Of a DNA stretch of 64,000 nucleotides, positions 52,873 to 60,965 are shown one piece after another. This DNA is from Haloferula rosea (GTDB lineage Bacteria > Verrucomicrobiota > Verrucomicrobiia > Verrucomicrobiales > Akkermansiaceae). Location: positions 124,001 to 188,000 of the forward strand of contig NZ_JAENII010000003.1 of NCBI RefSeq assembly GCF_016595525.1, in the 5' to 3' direction. Numbering within the stretch: the stretch's first letter is position 1; each line of letters opens with the position of its first letter. A program made the translations under genes and the position numbers. The notes under the pieces were generated by a model. That model searched no databases. It saw only the letters and a list, made by a program, of their open reading frames with translations, and was not told where the DNA came from.

Positions 52873-53883
52873 ATGAAGGCCATGCGCATCGTTCATGCCG
52901 CCAATCTCCAACTCGACAAGGACGGGGCGCACCTGTGGAACCAGGATCAGAAGATCCATCACGGGTTGATCCGGCTCGGACACTTCGTCTACCCGTTCTC
53001 GATCAACGACCGCGCCCGCATGCTGTCGCCGACCGGCAGCAAGACCTTCGGCAAGGGCAAGGCGAACAAGGCTTTGCTCGAAACCTGCCGGAACGTCCAC
53101 CCGGACCTGCTGATCCTCGGGCATGCCCAATACATCTCCGCCGAAACTTTGGGAGAAATCCGAGCCATCCTGCCCGACATCCGAATTGGCCTGTGGTATG
53201 TCGACCCGCTATGGGACGAAGAGCCGACCCAGCACCTTCGCGAGCGGACCTCATTGCTCGACGGCCTGTTCTGCTCGACCGGCGGCCCGCTGCTGGAGTC
53301 CTTCGCCACCCCGAATTGCCCGACCCATTTCATCCCGAGTGCCGTCGATGCCGGCATCGAATGCCACCGTGCATTCGAGACCCCCGAGGAAGAGATCGTT
53401 CACGACCTGCTCTTCTTCGGCCGCGACAAGGGCCAACCCGACCGGCGTGCGTTTCTCCAGGACCTCCGTGACCGCCTGCCCGACCTCCGGGTCGGCTACT
53501 ACGGATGCCTCGACCAACCGCTCATCATGGGCTGGGAAAAGGAACAGATCATTCGCAAGTCCAAGATGGCGCTCAACCTCTCGCGCCGCAACGATGTCGA
53601 GCTCTACTCATCGTCACGCATCGCCGAGTTGATGGGCAACGGCATCCTCACCCTCACTCCCCAGGGTGCAGGACTTGAGAAGCTCTACGCTGAAGACGAA
53701 ATCGTTTACTACAACACCATCGACGACCTTGTCGAACGAGTGCGCCACTTCGCCAGCGCCACCGACGAGCGGGTCGCCATCGCGCGCAAAGGCTGGGAGC
53801 GGAACCACCGTGACTACTCCGGCACCGAAGTCGCCAGAATCATCGTCGATGGCATCAGCAGAGCCGGCAATCCTGCCCGTTGA
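52873..53883 (+). CDS. CgeB-like glycosyltransferase ending inside a REP repeat
   Basis: 336 residues. MRIVHAANLQLDKDGAHLW starts a GT-B-like N-domain; the C-domain has VHDLLFFGRDKGQPDRRAFL, then MALNLSRRNDVELYSSSRIAELMGNGILTLTPQGAG and EIVYYNTIDDLVERVRHFA. This matches the CgeB/glyco_trans_1_2 pattern (usually NVxREYSSxRxFEAxAxGxxxL). The ATG at 52873 is chosen over the upstream frame. The last residues (RAGNPAR and stop) are encoded by a repeat copy (53861-53919), so the original 3' end was probably changed by repeat insertion. Confidence 0.75.
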   Translation: MKAMRIVHAANLQLDKDGAHLWNQDQKIHHGLIRLGHFVYPFSINDRARMLSPTGSKTFGKGKANKALLETCRNVHPDLLILGHAQYISAETLGEIRAILPDIRIGLWYVDPLWDEEPTQHLRERTSLLDGLFCSTGGPLLESFATPNCPTHFIPSAVDAGIECHRAFETPEEEIVHDLLFFGRDKGQPDRRAFLQDLRDRLPDLRVGYYGCLDQPLIMGWEKEQIIRKSKMALNLSRRNDVELYSSSRIAELMGNGILTLTPQGAGLEKLYAEDEIVYYNTIDDLVERVRHFASATDERVAIARKGWERNHRDYSGTEVARIIVDGISRAGNPAR

Positions 53884-53919
53884 ACAAGCCACCAATCCCG
53901 GTTCCCCAACCCACTCCGC
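53861..53919. repeat. Partial copy of the RAYT-flanking repeat
   Basis: Sequence 53861-53919 matches the first 60 nt of the two full 116-bp repeats (after their CCCGTAAGGAG start), with a few changes. It contains the GCCGGCAATCCTGCCCG hairpin arms. It supplies the last codons and stop of the CgeB-like gene. The rest of the unit is missing. Confidence 0.7.
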
Positions 53920-53930
53920 ATAACCCGCAC

Positions 53931-54046
53931 CCCGTAAGGAGAGCGGGCAATCCTGCCCGCTGAACAACCAACCAACCCGGTTCCCCAACCCACTCCGCCG
54001 ATCCCTCAGCCCCAACCCTCACTTCTGCGGGCGGGATCGCCCGCAC
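53931..54046. repeat. 116-bp direct repeat, downstream copy
   Basis: Starts CCCGTAAGGAGAGCGGGC and is present again at 54686-54801 in the same orientation, with about ten differences. Two REP-type hairpins lie inside: GCGGGCAATCCTGCCCGC (7-bp stem with ATCC loop) and GCGGGCGGGATCGCCCGC near the end. It abuts the stop-codon end of the RAYT gene, which ends 3 bp away. Confidence 0.85.
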
Positions 54047-54049
54047 TCC

Positions 54050-54649
54050 CTACACATTTTTGGCGCGCTCGCTTTCCCACAAAGTGAAGTCCCCGGCTTT
54101 CAACTTCAGTGGGTTTCGCCGGATGTATCGAACCGCGTTCATGAAGTGGCGCCCGTCTCGTACCAAAGTGTCCCGGTATCCTCGCTGCCAGATCCCCCCC
54201 TGACCGATCTTCCGGGCTGAGATTCCCTTCCACTTGCGCAACAGGTCTGCGATCGGAGCCATAGGCCGGAACAGTAGATGAACATGATTCGGCATAATGA
54301 CCCATGCGTGATGCTCCACCATCACCCCTTCATCATACAGCAGGACAGCTTCCAACTGCTTCCGATACTCCTTGCTTCGAAGCAAACACGATCCGTAGCC
54401 AGCATCCAATCCGTCTTCCATCTCCCGAGTGAACCTCTCGTGATAGGCTTTCTCCGTGGCATCCTCCCATGGCTTCGGATGGTGACCCAGCCACACCTTC
54501 CTCTCCTGCGACCACTTCCTCAGTTTCGCTTCCGGCATCGAATCGCCAAGCCGGAATGTCACGAACTGCATGACCTCCCCCTGCTGCCAATGCGGCAGTC
54601 TCTTGCCATGCTTGCAAACCTCCTTCGAAGGATCGAAGAACTCACTCAT
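54050..54649 (-). CDS. REP-associated tyrosine transposase (RAYT)
   Basis: 199 residues of the Y1/IS200-like fold. The HUH metal motif is VIMPNHVHLLF (His122 and His124), preceded by LLYDEGVMVEHHAW. IWQRGYRDTLVRDGRHF and RYIRRNPLKL follow; the conserved Tyr before xRRNP is the likely nicking residue. Length fits RAYTs, which act on REP palindromes and are usually single-copy and vertically kept rather than free insertion sequences. Two 116-bp direct repeats with REP-like hairpins flank it. The ATG at 54649 is chosen because the fold starts there; the frame is open to 54748 through a repeat. Confidence 0.88.
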   Translation of the reverse strand: MSEFFDPSKEVCKHGKRLPHWQQGEVMQFVTFRLGDSMPEAKLRKWSQERKVWLGHHPKPWEDATEKAYHERFTREMEDGLDAGYGSCLLRSKEYRKQLEAVLLYDEGVMVEHHAWVIMPNHVHLLFRPMAPIADLLRKWKGISARKIGQGGIWQRGYRDTLVRDGRHFMNAVRYIRRNPLKLKAGDFTLWESERAKNV

Positions 54650-54685
54650 ACTCGAATGACACCCGCGCAACACCCCATCATCAAG

Positions 54686-54801
54686 CCCGTAAGGAGAGTG
54701 GGCAATCCTGCCCGCTGAACAACCAACCAACCCGGTTCCCCAACCCACTCCTCCGATTCCTCAGCCCCAACCCTCACTTCTGTGGGCCGGATCGCCCGCA
54801 C
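54686..54801. repeat. 116-bp direct repeat, upstream copy
   Basis: Same unit and orientation as 53931-54046: starts CCCGTAAGGAGAGTGGGC, continues with the shared AACCAACCAACCCGGTTCC segment and ends with a GTGGGCCGGATCGCCCGC hairpin (one arm changed). It lies upstream of the RAYT start on the coding strand, so it may include the transposase promoter. Confidence 0.85.
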
Positions 54802-54814
54802 CCTTTACCACCCC

Positions 54815-55264
54815 TTACGGCTCGGGATCTTCCGCGACTTCCTCGTCCTCCGGGGTCGCAGCGTCTTCAATTTTCTCCCCGACCCGTTTCAGCCACCGGC
54901 CAGTCGCATCACCTGCCTTGCGGAGGCCTTCCTCGGTCTTCTCCCCGGCGGTCTCAAGTGCCCCACCGGTTTTCTCCAGGGCGACTCCGACACCTTCCTT
55001 GGTCTTCTCACCTGCGACCTTCAGGCCATCGCCGGTTTTTTCGATCGCACCATCAAGGCGCTCTCCCGGTGTGGGAGAATCCTCTTCAGGTTCCTCGGCC
55101 TCCTCGCTCTCTCCCTCCACGGGAATCCCCGCAGCCGGGGGTGGAGTCGCAGGCGCCGCCTCAGCAGCGGGCTCCACCACGATTTCAGCCTTGGGCGGCT
55201 CTTCCTTGTCACAGGAAACAATCAACCCACACGCTCCGATCGCCAATATCCACGATGCTTTCAT
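54815..55264 (-). CDS. Acidic lipoprotein with EKT-type repeats
   Basis: 149 residues. MKASWILAIGACGLIVSC has a lipobox VSC. The mature part opens with a Pro/Glu/Ala region (EPAAEAAPATPPPAAG) and then carries tandem amphipathic segments: IEKTGDGLKVAGEKTKEGVGVALEKTGGALETAGEKTEEGL, i.e. about four 11-residue units like LEA or apolipoprotein-type repeats (split here for length: KTGDGLKVAGE; KTKEGVGVALE; KTGGALETAGE; KTEEGLRKAGD). The tail is acidic. It may coat or stabilise the outer membrane or bind lipids. It stands alone beside the RAYT repeat region. Confidence 0.7.
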   Translation of the reverse strand: MKASWILAIGACGLIVSCDKEEPPKAEIVVEPAAEAAPATPPPAAGIPVEGESEEAEEPEEDSPTPGERLDGAIEKTGDGLKVAGEKTKEGVGVALEKTGGALETAGEKTEEGLRKAGDATGRWLKRVGEKIEDAATPEDEEVAEDPEP

Positions 55265-55310
55265 CACCGATGCACTAACTTGGAATCCGATGGATGCCTA
55301 GAAAATCCGA

Positions 55311-57032
55311 TCAGTAGACGTCGCGCTGGTAGCGCTTGTCCTTCTTGAGTTGCTTGACGAATTCAACCGCCTCTTCCGCACTCATGCCACCGTGCTTCTC
55401 AGCAACCGCATGCAGAGCGTCGTCGACGTCCTTGGCCATCCGCGATGCGTCACCGCACACGTAGAAGGCAGCGCCTTCCTGCAACCAATTCCAGAGCTCG
55501 GCGCCATGCTCCACCATCAGGTGCTGAACGTAGACCTTGTCCTTCTGATCACGGGACCAGGCCAAGTCGAGACGCTGGAGTGTGCCATCCGCGACGAAGC
55601 CTTCGAGTTCCTCCTGGTAGAGGAAGTCGGTCGCTTGGTGGGGATTGCCGAACAACAGCCAGTTCTTGCCTGCGGCCTCGGAGATCTTGCGTTCTTCAAG
55701 GAAGGCGCGGAAGGGAGCGATGCCCGTTCCCGGCCCCACCATGATGAGCGGCGTGTCCCCACTCTCAGGCAGACGGAATGCCTTGTTGCTGTGCACGAAC
55801 ACGCCTGGCGTGAGCCCTTCGGAACGATCCGAAAGGAAGGTCGAGCAAATGCCACCCCGCTTGCGCCCATGAGACTCGTAGCGAACGATGCCCACGCAGA
55901 GATGAACCTCACCCGGATGGGCATTCGGGCTGGAAGCAATCGAATACAGGCGTGGCTGCAGTTTCTTGAGCACGCCCACGAAATCCTCACCGTCCGAAAA
56001 GTCGGCTGGGTGATCACAGACGAGGTCGATCAGATCACGCCCCCAGCAGAAGTCGGCGTAGGCGGCCTTGTCATCGGCTTCCACCAGCGACCGGAGGTAT
56101 GGCGAGCCACTGCGCTCCTGCCATTTCTGGATCAGAGGCTTGTTGATCGTCCCGATATCGTAGTGGGAAATCAGCGCTTCGCGGAGGTCACCCTCACGCC
56201 CATCCGGAAGCGGCACCTCGGTATTCGTGTTGAAAGGAAGGTTGGCGAGAATCTCGTCGACCACGGCCGGGTCGTTTTCGGGCACCAGGCCGAGTGCATC
56301 ACCCACTTCGTAGGTTAGCTCGGATCCTTCCAGGGAGAGTTCGATATGGTGGGTCTCCTTCTCGCCGCCGGTGTTCAGGTTGTAGTTGTTGAGGATCGTC
56401 GACGGGAAAGGCCGGGTCTTCGAATATCCATCTTCTTCCTGATCGAGCGCGGTCGGGTCCTGCACCACTTCGAACTCGGGTGCCAGCACACTGACCACCG
56501 CCTCCGACCACTCCTTGAACGGCTGATCGAAGTCGACATCGCTGTCGACGCGATCTGAGATCCGGGTGGCTCCCAAGGCGAGCAAACGTTCGTCGAAATC
56601 GATCCCGCACTTGCAGAAGTCCGGGTAGCTGGTGTCACCCAGCGAAAGCACCGAATAAGACACCCCCTCAAGCTTCGGCGCTTCATCGGAAAGGATCCAC
56701 TCGTAAAGATCCGCGGCATTATCGGGTGGCTCACCGTCACCATAGGTCGACGTGATGATGAGCAGGTTCTTCTCCTCCGGCAGACGCGAGCGATCATAGG
56801 CGCCCATATCGTGCATCTCCGGTTCGAAATTCCCCTTCTTGAGACGCTTCACCAATTTCTTGGCCAAGCCTTCCGCATTTCCGGTCTGGGAACCCCAAAG
56901 CACCGTGACGGGAACCGCCGGGCCGGTGGGAGCTGCAGGAATCGAAACACCAGCCAGAGTCTTGGTCAGGAAATCTTCCAGCCAAGCACGCTGCTCAGTG
57001 GTGAATGGGGCGTCTTCTGGGAGTCGAATCAT
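55311..57032 (-). CDS. CysJ-like FMN/FAD diflavin reductase
   Basis: 573 residues. The flavodoxin domain has VLWGSQTGNAEGLAKKL (FMN phosphate loop), STYGDGEPPDNA and LGDTSYPDFC. The FAD domain follows with RLYSIASSPNAH (RxYS) and GICSTFLSD. MVGPGTGIAPFRAFLEER, YVCGDASRMAKDVDDAL and the final KRYQRDVY form the NADPH site, and the last motif matches CysJ. No CysI/sulfite reductase haemoprotein gene is nearby, so it may serve another acceptor. The ATG at 57032 is chosen because 57113 would add an unrelated basic tail. The 128 bp to opcA hold a GC-rich hairpin near 57065-57082. Confidence 0.85.
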   Translation of the reverse strand: MIRLPEDAPFTTEQRAWLEDFLTKTLAGVSIPAAPTGPAVPVTVLWGSQTGNAEGLAKKLVKRLKKGNFEPEMHDMGAYDRSRLPEEKNLLIITSTYGDGEPPDNAADLYEWILSDEAPKLEGVSYSVLSLGDTSYPDFCKCGIDFDERLLALGATRISDRVDSDVDFDQPFKEWSEAVVSVLAPEFEVVQDPTALDQEEDGYSKTRPFPSTILNNYNLNTGGEKETHHIELSLEGSELTYEVGDALGLVPENDPAVVDEILANLPFNTNTEVPLPDGREGDLREALISHYDIGTINKPLIQKWQERSGSPYLRSLVEADDKAAYADFCWGRDLIDLVCDHPADFSDGEDFVGVLKKLQPRLYSIASSPNAHPGEVHLCVGIVRYESHGRKRGGICSTFLSDRSEGLTPGVFVHSNKAFRLPESGDTPLIMVGPGTGIAPFRAFLEERKISEAAGKNWLLFGNPHQATDFLYQEELEGFVADGTLQRLDLAWSRDQKDKVYVQHLMVEHGAELWNWLQEGAAFYVCGDASRMAKDVDDALHAVAEKHGGMSAEEAVEFVKQLKKDKRYQRDVY

Positions 57033-57160
57033 TTTGGATGAGTAGAATAATCGCGGAAACTTTCCCGCCCTCTGCGGGCGGCGGAACATGGGACGCAATT
57101 TAGGTCCAATCAAGCCCGTTTCATGCCAGCCTGAGGCATGGATCGTGGTTCTTTTTCAGG

Positions 57161-58270
57161 CTATGACCCGGACTCATGCCAATCGTGCTCGGACAGCATG
57201 GTCAGGAATCGAGGGAGAATCTTTCGGTAGAGGGAATTTTTGCCGCCGCGGGACAGCTGTTCGCCGACCAATCCGAGGGAATCGTCGGAATTCACCGGCC
57301 CGTGGGTCTCCACCTTGTGCCCCGGCGCATCGAGCCTGCGGCTCAGACGATCGGATCCCGCCTCGCGGTGCACTTCGACCTTCAGGCCCTCGCCTTCGAG
57401 ACTGAGATTGCCCAGCGGGGCCGATGACTCGCTGGCGCGAAGCGAAGCCACCACGGCGACGCCCTCCCGCGATTCGAATGAGAAGCCCTCGGTCTCGTCC
57501 GTGCGGCGCGCATCGGCCAGACTGAGCTCCATGCCCGGGCGCCAACGCGCCTGCACCGAGAGCCAGGCCAGCAACTGGAGCGCTGCCATCCGATGCTTCG
57601 GGTGGTGAACGATCTCCACCTTGGAAATCGAACTCAGACCTGCGGAAGCCACTGGATCGTCGAACAAGGCCGCCACGGAAACGCGGAACTGGTAACTCCG
57701 GGTCCACGACAGATCCTGAATGATCAATTCATCCGATTGAGCGGCCGCTTCATGCACCCGCGCAAAGGACGACACCGGATCCGCCCACTCGGAACTGTCG
57801 AGAATGAACCGGTCCACCAGGCTGTAGAGGCGCTCGGTGAAGATCGGGCTCAATTCCCCCTGCCACCAGAAGGTCAGCGGCAGGTCCGAGTTGAGGTGGG
57901 CGAAAACCGTATTCCGCAGGCGTCCGGTAGCCCGCCCCTTGAGCGCAAACGCCAGCTGCTCACAGCATACCGCCTTCTGCCCGTTGAGCAGGTGACAGTG
58001 CGCCGTGATCCAAGCTTCGATCGACGCTTCGGGAGCCTCGCGGTTGATGCCGATCAGGAGCGCGCGGCAAGCATGCTCACGCGTCAGTTCACGAATCGCC
58101 TGCGAATTCTCCACCAGCGCACCACGGCGCTCGGTGTAGATCGCCAGATTGATCAGCGAGGCATTCGTGCGTGCATCATCCTCCGCCCACAGACGGCGGA
58201 GTTCGCGATCGATCTCGCCCACCGGCACCTTCCGGCCCAGCTCGGGATGATATTCAAATTCTTCACTCAT
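57161..58270 (-). CDS. opcA: Glucose-6-phosphate dehydrogenase assembly protein OpcA
   Basis: 369 residues. INLAIYTERRGALVENSQAIRELTREHACRALLIGINREAPEASIEAWITAHCHL matches the OpcA N-domain (split here: RTNASLINLAIYTE; HACRALLIGINRE). Cys residues (CHLLNGQKAVCCEQL) and NSDLPLTFWWQGELSP are conserved features; the latter is the hallmark LPxxFWWQG. In cyanobacteria OpcA binds and activates Zwf and responds to thioredoxin redox state. It follows zwf by 14 bp on the same strand, so the two are co-expressed. The ATG at 58270 is chosen over 58300. Confidence 0.9.
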   Translation of the reverse strand: MSEEFEYHPELGRKVPVGEIDRELRRLWAEDDARTNASLINLAIYTERRGALVENSQAIRELTREHACRALLIGINREAPEASIEAWITAHCHLLNGQKAVCCEQLAFALKGRATGRLRNTVFAHLNSDLPLTFWWQGELSPIFTERLYSLVDRFILDSSEWADPVSSFARVHEAAAQSDELIIQDLSWTRSYQFRVSVAALFDDPVASAGLSSISKVEIVHHPKHRMAALQLLAWLSVQARWRPGMELSLADARRTDETEGFSFESREGVAVVASLRASESSAPLGNLSLEGEGLKVEVHREAGSDRLSRRLDAPGHKVETHGPVNSDDSLGLVGEQLSRGGKNSLYRKILPRFLTMLSEHDWHESGS

Positions 58271-58284
58271 GGTGGCAGCGAGGG

Positions 58285-59817
58285 TCACAGTCGGCGCCAT
58301 GCATGGCCGTCTTCGCGCAACAGGTCATCCGCTTCCTTCGGACCCCAGGTCCCGGCGACGAACTCGGCCATCACAGGCGGTTCTTCGCTCTCGTGCCAGG
58401 CGTGCTCGATATGATCGATGAACTTCCAGGCTTCCTCCACTTCGTCACGGCGCGCAAACAAGGTGGCATCACCCGCCATCGCATCAAGCAGCAGACGTTC
58501 GTAGGCTTCAGGGCTCCCCTTGCCGAAGCTGGTGGCATAGCGGAAGTCCATCTTCACCGGCTCGAGCCTCATGCTCGTGCCGGGGATCTTCGAGACCGTC
58601 CGCAGCGAAATACCCTCGTCCGGCTGGATGCGGATCACCAGCACGTTCGACTCGGCCGCACTCGATCCCTGGGTGTTGAATAGCACGCTCGGCGGCGACT
58701 TGAAATGCACCGAAATCTCGGTCGCCTTCTTCGGCAGGCGCTTGCCCATCCGGATGTAGAACGGCACGCCGCTCCAGCGCCAGGTATCGACCATCAGACG
58801 GAGCGCCACGTAGGCCTCCGTCATGCTCTCGGGATCCACGCGGTCCTCTTCACGATAGCCGGGGACCGACTCACCATCGACGTAGCCAGCCTGATACTGA
58901 CCGCGCACGACATTCTTTGCCACCTTCTCCGGCGTGTCCCACTGACGGAGCGAACGAATGACCTTCACCTTCTCGTCACGCACGCCATCCGCACTGAGAT
59001 CGGTTGGAGGCTCCATTGCGACCAGACTCATCAACTGCAGCAGGTGGTTCTGCACCATGTCGCGCAGGGCTCCCGCCGTGTCGTAGTAGCCCCCACGTCC
59101 GCCTTCCATGCCAAGGTTCTCCGCACAGGTGATCTGAATTTGGTCGATGTAGCGGTTGTTCCAAAGCGGCTCGAAGATCGAGTTGGCGAAACGCAGCACC
59201 ATGAGATTCTGCGCCGTCTCCTTGCCGAGGTAGTGGTCGATACGGAAGGTATCGCGTTCCTCGAAGGTCCGGCTGACCACCTCATTGAGGTGCCGTGCCG
59301 TCGCCAGATCGGTCCCGAATGGCTTCTCAACAATCACGCGTGCCCAGCACCCGTCGCTCGCCTTGTTCAAGCCCGCCGCCTTCAGGTTCTCAAGAATGTC
59401 GTCGAAAAAATCGGGAGCACTCGCGATGTAGAACAAGCGGTTGCCCTTGCCACCACATTCGCGGTCGATCTCGTCCAAGCGCTCGGAAAGCCGCTGGTAG
59501 CCATCCGCATCCGTGAACTCACTGCGGTGATAGGTGATGCTCTGCACGAAGTTGCCCCAGAGTTCATCGTCGTGACCGGAACGCGAAACCTTGCGGTTCA
59601 GCTCTTCCAATCCAGCTCGGAACTCATCGTCAGCTTTGTCACGACGTGCAAAGCCCACGATCTTGACGCCGTGGGGAAGTTCGCCGTCAACGGCGAGATT
59701 GTAGAGGGCCGGAACCAGCTTGCGGTGGGTCAGATCACCGGTGGCACCGAAGATCACGACGGTGCAGGGCTGAGGACGGCTACGGGAGACGAGGTCTTCT
59801 CGGAAAGGATTACTCAT
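58285..59817 (-). CDS. zwf: Glucose-6-phosphate dehydrogenase
   Basis: 510 residues. VVIFGATGDLTHRKLVPALYNL is the NADP-binding start (GASGDL type), VIVEKPFGTDL is the substrate-side EKP motif, and FRIDHYLGKETAQNLM is the catalytic His-bearing signature. WSGVPFYIRMGKRL and late YERLLLDAMAGD are also canonical. It makes 6-phosphogluconolactone and NADPH. The ATG at 59817 is chosen over 59841 because the extra eight residues look unrelated. It is the first gene of zwf-opcA; the CysJ-like gene follows on the same strand. Confidence 0.95.
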   Translation of the reverse strand: MSNPFREDLVSRSRPQPCTVVIFGATGDLTHRKLVPALYNLAVDGELPHGVKIVGFARRDKADDEFRAGLEELNRKVSRSGHDDELWGNFVQSITYHRSEFTDADGYQRLSERLDEIDRECGGKGNRLFYIASAPDFFDDILENLKAAGLNKASDGCWARVIVEKPFGTDLATARHLNEVVSRTFEERDTFRIDHYLGKETAQNLMVLRFANSIFEPLWNNRYIDQIQITCAENLGMEGGRGGYYDTAGALRDMVQNHLLQLMSLVAMEPPTDLSADGVRDEKVKVIRSLRQWDTPEKVAKNVVRGQYQAGYVDGESVPGYREEDRVDPESMTEAYVALRLMVDTWRWSGVPFYIRMGKRLPKKATEISVHFKSPPSVLFNTQGSSAAESNVLVIRIQPDEGISLRTVSKIPGTSMRLEPVKMDFRYATSFGKGSPEAYERLLLDAMAGDATLFARRDEVEEAWKFIDHIEHAWHESEEPPVMAEFVAGTWGPKEADDLLREDGHAWRRL

Positions 59818-60268
59818 GCGCGGGCCCGGGGTTTCGCTCATCTTCCCCGCTTGGGAAAGTCAAATGGAGGCGAAATCTCGTCACCCGAACGATGAACAGG
59901 TTTCACGGCGCGGATTCCACCCTCATGAGCACGGCATTTCAAAGCACCACAGAGCATCAAAACCCCTGCCATTTCCCGCATGGATCATGCCTCGAACCGG
60001 ATGCCATCGGTGGACGGCCGGTCGGGGTCCGGTCCCTCAAGATGATCCAGCAATCGATCATATCTCGTCCACGCGTCGATCGCGCGTGGTCGATCGCAGA
60101 AGCTCACCTCGTGCTGTCCGAGGTGGATACCTCTGGATTTCATGGCCCTCCAAGGGCGCAGACAACCGGTGGATTCGAGGTCACCACCAGACGGAAGCCC
60201 CAGACCTAGAGGTCGTGACCGACGGCGTCAAGGAAGCGCCAGACAATCCGGGCACGGCACTCAAACGC
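59818..60268. other. Intergenic region, no supported gene
   Basis: A 451-bp stretch between the divergent-facing end of the ribosomal-protein genes and the zwf start. Reading frames exist on the plus strand (for example 59816-60316) but the translation has no hydrophobic core, no domain and an Arg/Pro/His-biased composition, so I do not call them. The 120 bp just before 59817 should hold the zwf promoter; I see no firm -10/-35 pair. No tRNA or riboswitch structure is evident. Confidence 0.6.
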
Positions 60269-60298
60269 AAAAAGCGCCCGGAGTTTCCTCCGGACGCT
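60269..60298 (-). terminator. Rho-independent terminator after rpsD
   Basis: On the minus strand AGCGTCCGGAG pairs with CTCCGGGCGCT around a GAAA tetraloop (one G-T type wobble), and a run of about five Ts follows. It lies about 30 bp after the rpsD stop and ends the rpsM-rpsK-rpsD operon without rpoA. Confidence 0.85.
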
Positions 60299-60326
60299 TC
60301 TTGGAAATCGAGATGATCGAAGCCGA

Positions 60327-60941
60327 TCAGCGCGAGTAGAGCTCAACGATGAGCTGCTCGTTGACGATCGGATCGATGTCGCTGCGCTCAGGAACACGCT
60401 CGACGGTGCCTTCCATGGACTCACGGTCCACTGTCAGCCAATCCACAAGTGGCACCGACTGGGTCAGGTCCATCATGCGAAGAGCAAGTTGCTGCGAGGA
60501 GGCCTTGCCACCGATCTTGATCTTGTCGCCAGGCTTCACTTGGTAGCTTGGGATATCGACGCGTTGACCGTTCACCAGCACGTGGCCGTGATTGACGATC
60601 TGGCGGGCAGCAGCACGGCTGTTGCCGAATCCAAGACGGAAGCAAACGTTGTCGAGACGGGTCTCAAGCAGTTGAAGAAGGATCTCACCGGTCACACCAC
60701 GACGGCTTGCAGCCTCTTCGTAGTAGGAGCGGAATTGCTTCTCGAGCACTCCATACATGAAACGGAGTTTCTGCTTCTCACCAAGAGCGATCGAGTAATC
60801 ACTCTTCTTCTTGCGACCGGCACGCAGACCGTGCTGGCCTGGTGGGAACGGGCGACGCTCAAGCGTCTTTGCGGTGGAGCCAAAGAGAGCAACGCCAAAA
60901 CGGCGGCTGAGCTTTGCGCGGGGTCCGGTATAACGAGCCAT
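60327..60941 (-). CDS. rpsD: 30S ribosomal protein S4
   Basis: 204 residues. MARYTGPRAKLSRRFGVALFG is the S4 start, and RPFPPGQHGLRAGRKKKSDY and LRFMYGVLEKQFRSYYEEA follow. The S4 RNA-binding domain is LETRLDNVCFRLGFGNSRAAARQIVNHGHVLVNGQRVDIPSYQV (core parts LETRLDN, ARQIVNHGHVLVNG). It lacks N-terminal zinc Cys residues, so it is the C-minus type. S4 nucleates 30S assembly and often autoregulates its operon. The start is preceded by CTTTTTAGAATC with no SD. Confidence 0.97.
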   Translation of the reverse strand: MARYTGPRAKLSRRFGVALFGSTAKTLERRPFPPGQHGLRAGRKKKSDYSIALGEKQKLRFMYGVLEKQFRSYYEEAASRRGVTGEILLQLLETRLDNVCFRLGFGNSRAAARQIVNHGHVLVNGQRVDIPSYQVKPGDKIKIGGKASSQQLALRMMDLTQSVPLVDWLTVDRESMEGTVERVPERSDIDPIVNEQLIVELYSR

Positions 60942-60965
60942 GATTCTAAAAAGTGATCGGTTGGA

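Noticed and set aside
59816-60316. 166-codon plus-strand frame in the gap between zwf and rpsD
   Set aside because: Composition is Arg/Pro/His-biased with no hydrophobic core, it overlaps the zwf 5' end and the rpsD terminator, and its neighbours in other frames look the same.
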